DNA of 39,370 nt from a bacterium (GTDB lineage: Bacteria > Myxococcota_A > Bradymonadia > Bradymonadales > Bradymonadaceae): assembly GCA_030427705.1 (NCBI GenBank), contig JAUIBR010000057.1, forward strand, positions 1 to 39,370. Reading direction: 5' to 3'. The notes under the pieces are model-generated. The model saw only the letters and a list, made by a program, of their open reading frames with translations. It made no database searches and was not told where the DNA came from. A program made the translations under genes and the position numbers. Shown piece after piece: positions 1 to 6,988 of this stretch. Position 1 is the first letter of the stretch. Each line of letters starts with the position of its first letter.

Positions 1-47
1 AACTCCAACACCTAAGACACAACAACTACAAGTGGACCGGCGAGTTC

Positions 48-878
48 CTATTCTTCTTCGGCGTGGGCTTCCAAGGAGCCCCACCCCGCTGGAGCGTGGC
101 GCTTTAAGGACCAGATGATGCCGACCAGTCCTATCGATGCGGGGGCGATCGACAACAGTTGGCCCATCGTGAACGGGAAATCGGACGCGACCGTCTGGTA
201 TTCTTTGAAGTACTCCACCAGGAAGCGGCCGCCGAAATACGCGAAGAGGAACGTGAAGAATAGTAGGCCTCGGGGCCGTGATTCGCCGCCGAACTTGCGG
301 TCGACCAAGAACAACAGGCCCAGGACCGCCATGCCCATGAAGAACTCGTAGATCTGGCTGGGGTGGCGTAGGGGTACTTCGCCCAAGCCACGATCGTAGC
401 GTGGGAAGCGGACTCCCCAGGTTTGGTCTGTGACGCGACCGACGATTTCGGAGTTAAAGAGATTTCCCAACCGAACGACGCCCGCGCCCCATGCCGCGCC
501 GAAACTCAGCCGGTCGAGGCCGTCTAAGAATGGCGTGGCCTTCCAGCGTGTGTATGCCCACATGCCGACAATTAGGAAGAAGGCGGAGCCATGGCTCGCG
601 ATTCCGCCGCGTTTGATGTCGAAAAACACCGAGGGGTCGTTGATGAAGATATCCCAGTCGTAAAAGCCAAAGTGGAAGACGCGACCGCCAATCCAAGTCA
701 GCGCGATGCCCAGAAGCATGAAGATAGTAGCGTCGTCTTCCTTGCCTCCACCGCGGACAATCTGCCAACGCAGCATGATCCACGCGCCGATGTACACGGC
801 GATGAAGAACAAGCTGTAGTATCGGATCAATATCCCGAAGACTCGAAAGAGCGGGACGACATCCCAGGTAAATTCCAT
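48..878 (-). CDS. lgt: Prolipoprotein diacylglyceryl transferase
   Basis: Lgt transfers diacylglycerol from phosphatidylglycerol to the lipobox cysteine of prolipoproteins in the inner membrane. The 276-residue product is polytopic and has the family marks: GGIASHGSAF around His96, the signature block RLGNLFNSEIVGR at about 136-148 (Arg, Asn and Glu of the Lgt signature), RHPSQIYE near 172, and GRFLVEYFKE near the C-terminus. Length matches the family. The ATG overlaps the stop of the upstream ZIP gene by one base (TGATG), so translation is probably coupled. It is the last gene of a five-gene overlapping run. The substrate is visible in this window: several encoded proteins carry lipobox-like signal peptides. 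I am confident of the assignment. Confidence 0.96.
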   Translation of the reverse strand: MEFTWDVVPLFRVFGILIRYYSLFFIAVYIGAWIMLRWQIVRGGGKEDDATIFMLLGIALTWIGGRVFHFGFYDWDIFINDPSVFFDIKRGGIASHGSAFFLIVGMWAYTRWKATPFLDGLDRLSFGAAWGAGVVRLGNLFNSEIVGRVTDQTWGVRFPRYDRGLGEVPLRHPSQIYEFFMGMAVLGLLFLVDRKFGGESRPRGLLFFTFLFAYFGGRFLVEYFKEYQTVASDFPFTMGQLLSIAPASIGLVGIIWSLKRHAPAGWGSLEAHAEEE

Positions 879-1702
879 CAGCCCAACGCCACGTCGAGAG
901 CCATCATGAACGCGAATCCGACCATCAGAGCCATAGTCGCCATATCGCCATATTCGCCTTCCTGCGTTTCAGGGACGACCTCTTCGACGACGACGAACAC
1001 CATCGCGCCAGCTGCAAACGCAAGCGCATAGGGCAACACCGGGCGCATCCACATGACAAACGCCGCACCGCAAACCGCCGCGACCGGTTCAACCATGCCC
1101 GACAGTTGGCCATACCAAAATGCCTTTCCCCGCGACATTCCCTCGCGTCGCAAAGGCATCGAGACCGCAATCCCCTCGGGGAAGTTCTGAAGTCCGATAC
1201 CCATCGCCAACGCGACGGCCGCACCGATCGTCGCGCCGGGAACACCCAACGCCGCGCCGCCAAATCCGACGCCAACGGCCAGGCCTTCCGGGATATTGTG
1301 CAGTGTGATTGCAGTGACCAGCAGAATGGATTTGTTCCAGTTCGTCTTCGGACCTTCCGCTTCTTCAACCGACTTGTAGATATGCAGGTGAGGCAGAACC
1401 TTATCCGCTCCGTAGAGAAACAAGCCGCCCAGGAGAAATCCAATCGTGGCCGGTACCCACCCGGGGCCGCCGTCCTGCTCCGCCAAGTCGATCGCCGGTG
1501 CCAAAAGCGACCAATAGGAGGCTGCCAGCATGACACCTCCGGCAAAACCAAGCATGGCATCTAGGAGCCGCCGGTCGACGGTCTTCGAAAAGAACACGGT
1601 CGCCGCGCCCAATGTCGTAACGCCCCATGTGAACAGGCCCGCCAAGAGCGCCTGCACCAGCGGGGATTGCTCCGACAAGAAAGGTATGAGGTCTTCGCCC
1701 AT
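878..1702 (-). CDS. ZIP-family divalent metal transporter (GufA-like)
   Basis: A 274-residue membrane protein of the ZIP family, which imports zinc, iron or other divalent metals into the cytoplasm. Two hallmark motifs are visible: [15 protein letters not shown] (about 135-149) and [14 protein letters not shown] (about 171-184), which form the metal-binding helices TM4 and TM5. In the second motif the usual His is Gln. About eight hydrophobic segments are present, and the overall pattern resembles the GufA subfamily known from Myxococcus. It overlaps the upstream AlkC gene and the downstream lgt gene by one base each. Which metal is carried, and in which direction, cannot be told from the sequence. 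Confidence 0.9.
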   Translation of the reverse strand: MGEDLIPFLSEQSPLVQALLAGLFTWGVTTLGAATVFFSKTVDRRLLDAMLGFAGGVMLAASYWSLLAPAIDLAEQDGGPGWVPATIGFLLGGLFLYGADKVLPHLHIYKSVEEAEGPKTNWNKSILLVTAITLHNIPEGLAVGVGFGGAALGVPGATIGAAVALAMGIGLQNFPEGIAVSMPLRREGMSRGKAFWYGQLSGMVEPVAAVCGAAFVMWMRPVLPYALAFAAGAMVFVVVEEVVPETQEGEYGDMATMALMVGFAFMMALDVALG

Positions 1703-2826
1703 CAGTTCTTCGCTTCCAGATGAAACTCGTGCGTCGCACCGACCTGACCATTTACCACGACCTCAAGCAGATGTGGTCCTGAATAGTAGGTTCGCGTGGT
1801 GATAGGCTTGAATGTGTGCGCCTTACGCACGGTCGCGCTCTTGCCGGGTTTCAGCGACATCTGTTTCAACTTGAAGACCTTGGGCGTCCGCGCGCCGTTT
1901 TTCTTTACGTGATGAATGATAAAATCGACGATGACAGGTGCATCGTCGCTTTCGTTGCTGGTCAGCTCAAATTCGAACTCCAACTTGCCCGGCATCTGAA
2001 CGGTATCGTTCGCAGCCAGTTTCTGCACAGAAACATCGACATCCGGACGAAAACCCAACACGCGCAGAGCACCTGAGTCTCCGGTCTTCACTAGCGTCCG
2101 AAGGGCATGCTTGACCAAGCGTTGTCGGTCTTTCGATGCGCCGCGCATCCATGTGTCCGTGACATCCACAACAACTTCCGGATGGTCCTTCGCGATGTCA
2201 TTCAGGTGGTTTGCGACAGACCTGCGAACGTATTCAGATGGGTCGTCCTTGAGGGTTTCCAGCAACGGCAACGTCGTTCTGGGGGCCTCGATGAACTGCT
2301 TCAATTGCAGACCCCACGGCAGTCGAGGTCGCGAACCTTCGGACACGAGGCGCCGAACATGTTCGCTGTCGTCCTGAGTCCAAACCAGCATCAGCTCCAT
2401 CATGCGGTCTGGATAACGCACAAAGAAAGGCCGCACTGCAAACTCCGCGCTGAACACACGCGTCATGCGATTTAGCGCGTTGAGCGAAACATCGAAGTGG
2501 TCTAGCCCAAACATCTGAACAAACTGCGTCATCGGCCAGATGTCGAAGCCGCGAAGGCCATCATCGCAGCCCTCTTCGCCAATGACAGGCAATATCGCGT
2601 CGATCTGCTGAGGGAATTCGCCATCTAGATGCGCATGCAATTGGCGCGCGATGAGCTTGGCTCGGGCCTTCATTTCTAGAGACTCAAGCTCTTCATCCAC
2701 CGCGCCAACGAACGCGTCAGCGTCAAACTTCGGTGCGTTGCCCGCGATTTGTGCGGCGATGCGCTCGACCAGGGCGCGATTGAACCGGGACTTGAAGTCG
2801 CCGTCTTCGCCGTAGCCGTCACTCAT
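1702..2826 (-). CDS. AlkC-type DNA alkylation repair glycosylase with C-terminal Ig-like domain
   Basis: The product looks like an AlkC/AlkD-superfamily DNA glycosylase, which excises alkylated bases such as 3-methyladenine. A HEAT-like helical array occupies roughly residues 1-255. It has the AlkC-type segment [15 protein letters not shown] and repeat helices such as [21 protein letters not shown]. Residues from about 265 to the end form a beta-rich tail ([13 protein letters not shown], then [15 protein letters not shown]) that fits the Ig-like domain described in some AlkC proteins. A longer reading from 2934 exists, but I chose the ATG at 2826 because it overlaps the upstream stop by only 8 bases and starts [11 protein letters not shown], a natural N-terminus. 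It sits in an overlapping run with MazG- and PhnA-like genes. Confidence 0.85.
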   Translation of the reverse strand: MSDGYGEDGDFKSRFNRALVERIAAQIAGNAPKFDADAFVGAVDEELESLEMKARAKLIARQLHAHLDGEFPQQIDAILPVIGEEGCDDGLRGFDIWPMTQFVQMFGLDHFDVSLNALNRMTRVFSAEFAVRPFFVRYPDRMMELMLVWTQDDSEHVRRLVSEGSRPRLPWGLQLKQFIEAPRTTLPLLETLKDDPSEYVRRSVANHLNDIAKDHPEVVVDVTDTWMRGASKDRQRLVKHALRTLVKTGDSGALRVLGFRPDVDVSVQKLAANDTVQMPGKLEFEFELTSNESDDAPVIVDFIIHHVKKNGARTPKVFKLKQMSLKPGKSATVRKAHTFKPITTRTYYSGPHLLEVVVNGQVGATHEFHLEAKN

Positions 2827-3238
2827 TGTCCAGCCACGCCTGCTCTTCTTCGTCCAAGTAGACCATGTCCAACGTGTCTCTTGGCCAAGATTGACCGGGG
2901 ATCTCGAGCGAGCCCAACAGGCGGCACGCCACAATCTTCACGGCCGGAACCTCGCTCCAAATGGCGTTCTCAAGATACCGAAGCTCTTTTGCGCTCTCCG
3001 CATCGACCTTCAACACGCCCTTCTTTTCCCGCTCCGCGAGAAGGTCGGCGACGCTCTCGGAGATCAAGATCGTCGTGTCCAACGTAGGGTCTTCCGGAAG
3101 TGGTGGGACTTCGTATGGTTGCAAGGAAACGCCGCTTTCGCCGCTGACCTCACATGTAGATTTGGCGCGGCGAGCGAGGGTTCGACCCAATGCATCGATG
3201 GCCTCGAGTCGTTCTTTGTTCTTTTGATATCCGCTCAC
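2819..3238 (-). CDS. PhnA-like protein lacking the zinc-ribbon cysteines
   Basis: A 139-residue protein that I recognise as PhnA-like from the blocks LARRAKSTCEVSGESGVSLQPYEVPPLP, AIWSEVPAVKIVACRLL and LDMVYLDEEEQAWL. From memory, relatives usually carry two CxxC-type pairs in the N-terminal half. Here the first pair is reduced to a single Cys (C29, in STCEVSGESG), and the region that should hold the second reads DTTILISESVADLL with no Cys. Zinc binding is therefore probably lost. The biochemical role of PhnA-like proteins is not settled, and no phosphonate genes are nearby. It overlaps the MazG gene by 4 bases and the AlkC gene by 8. A copy of the window-wide repeat word encodes PEDP at 3088. 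Confidence 0.7.
   Translation of the reverse strand: MSGYQKNKERLEAIDALGRTLARRAKSTCEVSGESGVSLQPYEVPPLPEDPTLDTTILISESVADLLAEREKKGVLKVDAESAKELRYLENAIWSEVPAVKIVACRLLGSLEIPGQSWPRDTLDMVYLDEEEQAWLDNE
3088..3097 (-). repeat. Uptake-like repeat word, exact core
   Basis: CCGGAAGACC on the minus strand, flanked TT on its 5' side and CTA on its 3' side. It lies in the PhnA-like gene in sense orientation and encodes PEDP. Confidence 0.85.
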
Positions 3239-3576
3239 GTATCGGCCTTTTTGTATCGGTCAGCATCACGCACATTGTATTTCTCGAACGTGCTCTGCAT
3301 GGCTTCGTTCAGGTCAACATCCAGCTGGTTTGCGAGCGTCGTCACGACGAACAGGATGTCGCCCAACTCCTCGGCAATCGATCCTTCAGCTTCGGTCGAC
3401 TTCTTCTTCTTTTCACCATGATGGTGATTGATTTCACGCGACAGCTCGCCGACTTCCTCGGTTAGCCGCGCGAGGTTCGCCAGCGGACTCCAATAGCCGT
3501 CATCCCATTGTGAGATCCAAGCATGTACGGCGTCTTGTAGCTGTTGTAACGTGTACGCAGTTTGATTCGTATTCAT
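3235..3576 (-). CDS. MazG-like nucleotide pyrophosphohydrolase
   Basis: A short (113-residue) all-alpha NTP pyrophosphatase of the MazG-like type. These enzymes hydrolyse (d)NTPs to the monophosphate and can remove damaged or non-canonical nucleotides. The metal-binding pattern is clear: LARLTEEVGELSREI (EEVGE, about 39-43) and IAEELGDILFVVTTLANQL (EELGD, about 68-72). A His/Lys-rich insert (HHHGEKKKK) separates the two helices. The ATG follows a GGTGG-type ribosome binding site. It is the first gene of the minus-strand run, and only 26 bases separate it from the divergent Rieske gene, so the promoter must overlap a coding start. The pairing with a DNA glycosylase suggests nucleotide-pool and DNA maintenance, which is inference. 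Confidence 0.88.
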   Translation of the reverse strand: MNTNQTAYTLQQLQDAVHAWISQWDDGYWSPLANLARLTEEVGELSREINHHHGEKKKKSTEAEGSIAEELGDILFVVTTLANQLDVDLNEAMQSTFEKYNVRDADRYKKADT

Positions 3577-3602
3577 GCACCACCTTTCGAGAGGCCAAAT
3601 TC

Positions 3603-3938
3603 ATGGAAAGCGAGACGAAGTTTGTCAAGGTTGCCGACGTGAGTGATGTGCCGCAGGGCGAAGGCAAAGTTGTGCATGCGGGCGTCAAGAAAGTCGCACT
3701 ATTCCACGTCGATGGGGAGTTCTATGCGATCCAAAACTACTGCCCACATGCCGGCGGTTTTCTTGGGTTGGGCTCGCTAAAAGGAACAGTGGTTAGATGC
3801 CCTCGCCATAGTTGGGGATTCGACATCGTGACCGGTGCCTGCAAGACGAATCCAAGGTACGAGACGCGCGTCTACCCCACAAAAGTCGAAGACGGCGCGG
3901 TATACGTAGAAGTTCCCGATGATGGGTCCATCCTCTGA
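3603..3938 (+). CDS. Rieske [2Fe-2S] ferredoxin-like protein
   Basis: A 111-residue soluble Rieske protein of the NirD/dioxygenase-ferredoxin type. Cluster ligands are visible: CPHAGG (CxH, about 45-47) and VRCPRHSWGFD (CxxH, about 65-68), with GACKTNP after the second loop. There is no signal peptide or membrane anchor, so it should act in the cytoplasm as an electron carrier or as a small subunit. The reading frame extends upstream to 3510, but the ATG at 3603 is preceded by GAGAGG and gives the normal N-terminus (METKFVKV-type, beginning MESETKF). The redox partner is not evident. The next gene encodes a thioredoxin-like protein 23 bases downstream. Confidence 0.92.
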   Translation: MESETKFVKVADVSDVPQGEGKVVHAGVKKVALFHVDGEFYAIQNYCPHAGGFLGLGSLKGTVVRCPRHSWGFDIVTGACKTNPRYETRVYPTKVEDGAVYVEVPDDGSIL

Positions 3939-3961
3939 GGCATTAGATTTAAGGGAAGTAC

Positions 3962-4297
3962 ATGTCTGCATTACCACAAACGACCGACGCCGCGTTTGAT
4001 ACCGAAGTCCTGAAGAGCGAAACACCCACCATCGTCGGGTTCTGGGCGCACTGGTCGGGACCTTGCGAATTGATGGCACCAGCCGTTGGCGACCTGAGCG
4101 CGCAGTTTGGAGAGTTGGTAAAGATGCTCTCGCTAAATGTGGATGAAAATCCGCTCACTGCGGCGAACTACGGCATCGAATCCTTGCCGACCTTCTTGCT
4201 GTTCAAGCACGGAACGGTCATCCGAAAGGTCACCGGCGGCGTTCCTAAATCCACGCTTCAAGAGCTATTTGAAGATGCCATCGCCCCAGACAGCTGA
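3962..4297 (+). CDS. Thioredoxin-like protein with WSGPC active site
   Basis: A 111-residue single-domain thioredoxin fold without a signal peptide. The family pattern FWAxWCGPC appears as FWAHWSGPC (residues 28-35): the nucleophilic Cys32 is Ser (codon tcg) while Cys35 remains. The cis-proline loop is present (ESLPTFLLFKHG, Pro76), as is GIxxxPT. A thioredoxin without its first Cys cannot do the normal dithiol-disulfide exchange. It could act through a monothiol mechanism, as a chaperone-like or structural partner, or in a complex. The fold is otherwise intact, so this looks like an adapted protein and not decay. Its 3' end overlaps the ABC gene by 23 bases, suggesting coupled expression. 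Confidence 0.88.
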   Translation: MSALPQTTDAAFDTEVLKSETPTIVGFWAHWSGPCELMAPAVGDLSAQFGELVKMLSLNVDENPLTAANYGIESLPTFLLFKHGTVIRKVTGGVPKSTLQELFEDAIAPDS

Positions 4298-5894
4298 AAA
4301 CGAGCCGGCAAAACCGAGCGCCAATCTGCTGGTCCCCAATATCACGCCGTGGACCGCTGAAGACGGGCCGTGCATCGAGCTTGAGGGCGTCGCCAAAGGC
4401 TTTGGTGAGCTCGAGGTATTGAAAGATCTGACGATGGAAATCGTCCCCGGTGAAATCACGTCAATCTTGGGGCGTTCTGGGTCCGGCAAATCGGTCCTGA
4501 CCAAACTCATCAACGGGTTGATGCGACCGGATGCGGGCTCCGTGAAGCTGTTTGGGCAAGACCTGGCGCAGCTAGACGCGCAGAAATTGGACCAGTACCG
4601 CAAACGCGTTGGGACGCTGTTTCAGAATTACGCCCTCTTCGATTCGATGACAGTTATCGAGAACGTCGCATTCCCACTGGTCGAAAACAACGCGATGTCC
4701 GAGGACGAAGCGCACAAAATCGCGGGCGAAATGCTGACAGACTTAGGTCTTGGAGACGTTTTCGACGAGTACCCTTCCGCGCTTTCGGGCGGAATGAAAA
4801 AGCGCGTGGCCGTGGCGCGCTCCATCATCTGGAACCCGGAGTTGTTGCTGTTGGACGACCCGACGACCGGGCTTGATCCAATTATGACGCGTTTTGTCGA
4901 CAACCTGCTCATCGACGTCACGCGCAAGTACAACCTGACCACGGTCATGGTCAGTCACAATCTGCAGTCCATTTTCTACATGTCCGACCGTATCCTGGTC
5001 CTTCACGACGGTAGAATCATCGCCTCGGGAACGCCCGACGAAATCAAAGCCTCGGACAATCCGGATGTGCAGTCGTTGGTCGGATTGGCGTCGCGCTCAG
5101 ACATCGAAGTCCAAGAGGAAGAAAAGGCCGACACGACGCTAGAGCGCGTGCCCGATGAGCAAGCAATCGTGCGGATGGTAAACGTCCGGAAGTCCTTTGG
5201 AGAACGCGATATCCTCAAGGGTGTAAACCTGACCGCGAGGGAGCACGAAATCACCGTCATCATCGGTGGTTCTGGCGCCGGAAAGAGCGTCATGATGAAG
5301 CATATCCTGGGGCTGATGACGGCCGACGAGGGTCAGGTGTTCCTGTTTGGGAAGAACGTCGCCGACCTCAAGGAAGCCGAGCTTCAGACCGCCCGCACAA
5401 AGATTGGGATGTTGTTTCAACACTCGGCACTATTGGACTCGCTCAACGTCGAGCAGAACATCGCATTCCCGGTCGTAGAAAGGCGCGAAATGTCGGTCGA
5501 AAAGGCGAAGGACCGCGCGCTAGAGCTCTTAGATACGCTTCGGCTGAAAGATATCGCGACGCGACTGCCAAGCGAGATATCCAACGGTCAGCAAAAGCGC
5601 GTCTCGCTGGCTCGGGCGTTGATTTCGGAGCCCATCCTTATGGTTTACGACGAGCCCACCACCGGTCAGGACCCCATCCTTTCGGACTACGTCGAAGAGA
5701 TGATCGTCGAGACGCAGGAGAACTTCGACCTGACGAGCATCATCATCAGCCACGACATGGCCTCGACGATGCGCATCGCGGATCGTGTGGCGCTGCTGCA
5801 TTTGGGTGAGATTATCTTGGAAGGTCCGCCTGCGGCTTTCCTGGATTCCGATGACGACCGCGTTCGGGACTTTGTGTTCGCGTCACAGCACTAA
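4275..5894 (+). CDS. Tandem MlaF-type ABC ATPase (two nucleotide-binding domains fused)
   Basis: A 539-residue protein with two ABC ATPase domains and no membrane segment. Domain 1 (about 32-270) has Walker A GRSGSGKS (66-73), Q-loop LFQNYALFDSMTVIENVAFP, signature LSGGM (170-174), Walker B LLLLDD (Asp194-Asp195) and His228. Domain 2 (about 297-535) has Walker A GGSGAGKS (331-338), signature ISNGQQ (435-440), Walker B MVYDE (Asp459-Glu460) and His493. The Q-loop ALFDSMTVxxNVAFP pattern is that of MlaF, the ATPase of MCE-type phospholipid transporters, normally a single-domain protein. Domain 1 has lost the catalytic Glu and domain 2 has a weakened signature, and both faults fall in the same composite ATP site. 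No MlaE permease or MCE protein is adjacent. The ATG at 4275 lies inside the thioredoxin gene. Confidence 0.85.
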   Translation: MPSPQTAENEPAKPSANLLVPNITPWTAEDGPCIELEGVAKGFGELEVLKDLTMEIVPGEITSILGRSGSGKSVLTKLINGLMRPDAGSVKLFGQDLAQLDAQKLDQYRKRVGTLFQNYALFDSMTVIENVAFPLVENNAMSEDEAHKIAGEMLTDLGLGDVFDEYPSALSGGMKKRVAVARSIIWNPELLLLDDPTTGLDPIMTRFVDNLLIDVTRKYNLTTVMVSHNLQSIFYMSDRILVLHDGRIIASGTPDEIKASDNPDVQSLVGLASRSDIEVQEEEKADTTLERVPDEQAIVRMVNVRKSFGERDILKGVNLTAREHEITVIIGGSGAGKSVMMKHILGLMTADEGQVFLFGKNVADLKEAELQTARTKIGMLFQHSALLDSLNVEQNIAFPVVERREMSVEKAKDRALELLDTLRLKDIATRLPSEISNGQQKRVSLARALISEPILMVYDEPTTGQDPILSDYVEEMIVETQENFDLTSIIISHDMASTMRIADRVALLHLGEIILEGPPAAFLDSDDDRVRDFVFASQH

Positions 5895-6988
5895 CGCCGC
5901 ATCGAGACGCCCAATAACAAGCCAATCGCCATCATCATCGTCAGAAGGCTCGAGCCACCCGCGCTTAGCAACGGCAGAGTCAGGCCCACAACCGGCAGCA
6001 TCCCTGTGACCATCGCGAGGTTGATGACGATATGCCAGAAGAGCATGGCGGCCACCCCGACACTTACAAATGCGCCGAATCGATCCCTGGCTTTGGTTGA
6101 GATTCTTAGCGCCCACGCCAGCAGCCCAAAGTAGAGCGCCAGTAGGAACGCCATGCCTACGAAACCACGTTCCTCACCCCAGTTTGCCGCCACGAAGTCG
6201 TTCTCGTGCTCCGGCACAAAACCCTTCTGGATCTGGGTGCCGCTGACGTGCCCCTTACCCCAGACCTGCCCGCTTCCAAACGCGATGATCGACTGACGGA
6301 CCTGCCAGCTATCGCCTTGCTTGTCTTCGTCCAGATTCAGGAAGCTGACGATCCTGCCCTTTTGGTAGTCGTGCAGTCCGAAATTCCAGACCAAAGGAAA
6401 CGAGACGAGCCCGATGAATGCGATCGTCGCGACCGATGACCAGCGAAGCCCCTGCAACATCACCATTGAAAAGAAAATGGCGAGGATAACCAGCGACGTG
6501 CCCAGGTCAGGCTGCTTCAGGACCATCGCGACACCGATACCCACGATCGCGAGCGGGCGAATCAGTTCCACCAACGTAAGTGGTTGGTCCGTTTCGTGGT
6601 CATGGAAATAGCGCGCGGTCACGAGGATCACCGCGATCTTTAGCAATTCAGACGGCTGCATCAGGAAGAACCCGAGGTTCAACCAACGTTGCGATCCATT
6701 CAGTTCGGTCCCGATGATGAGCACCAAGACCAGCAAGAACACGACAAACCCATAGAAGATATAGGCCCAACGCTCATAGATTCGCGTGTCGATCGCGGCG
6801 GTGATGGCGACCACCACAGCGCCGAGTCCGACCCAAATCATCTGCGTGATGTGAAGCGCGAATCCGTACGAAGCACTCGCCGCACTCTGGAGGTTCAGAA
6901 TGCCGATGCCAGAGATGAGGAAGACCAAGGACAGTAGCGGCCAATCCAAACGCGTCGCGATTTTTGCGATCGTGCTCTGTGATTTCAT
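5891..6988 (-). CDS. rodA: SEDS peptidoglycan glycosyltransferase RodA
   Basis: RodA polymerises lipid II into glycan strands during lateral wall growth, working with PBP2 and the MreBCD elongation complex. The 365-residue product has about ten membrane segments and SEDS-family blocks: NGSQRWLNLGFFLMQPSELLKIAVI, KQPDLGTSLVILAIF (Asp of the catalytic region), GFVPEHENDFVAANWGEERGF and a C-terminal LPLLSAGGSSLL. It overlaps mrdA upstream by 4 bases, the usual order. Its stop codon overlaps the stop of the converging ABC ATPase gene, so no intergenic terminator can fit between them. Confidence 0.96.
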   Translation of the reverse strand: MKSQSTIAKIATRLDWPLLSLVFLISGIGILNLQSAASASYGFALHITQMIWVGLGAVVVAITAAIDTRIYERWAYIFYGFVVFLLVLVLIIGTELNGSQRWLNLGFFLMQPSELLKIAVILVTARYFHDHETDQPLTLVELIRPLAIVGIGVAMVLKQPDLGTSLVILAIFFSMVMLQGLRWSSVATIAFIGLVSFPLVWNFGLHDYQKGRIVSFLNLDEDKQGDSWQVRQSIIAFGSGQVWGKGHVSGTQIQKGFVPEHENDFVAANWGEERGFVGMAFLLALYFGLLAWALRISTKARDRFGAFVSVGVAAMLFWHIVINLAMVTGMLPVVGLTLPLLSAGGSSLLTMMMAIGLLLGVSMRR

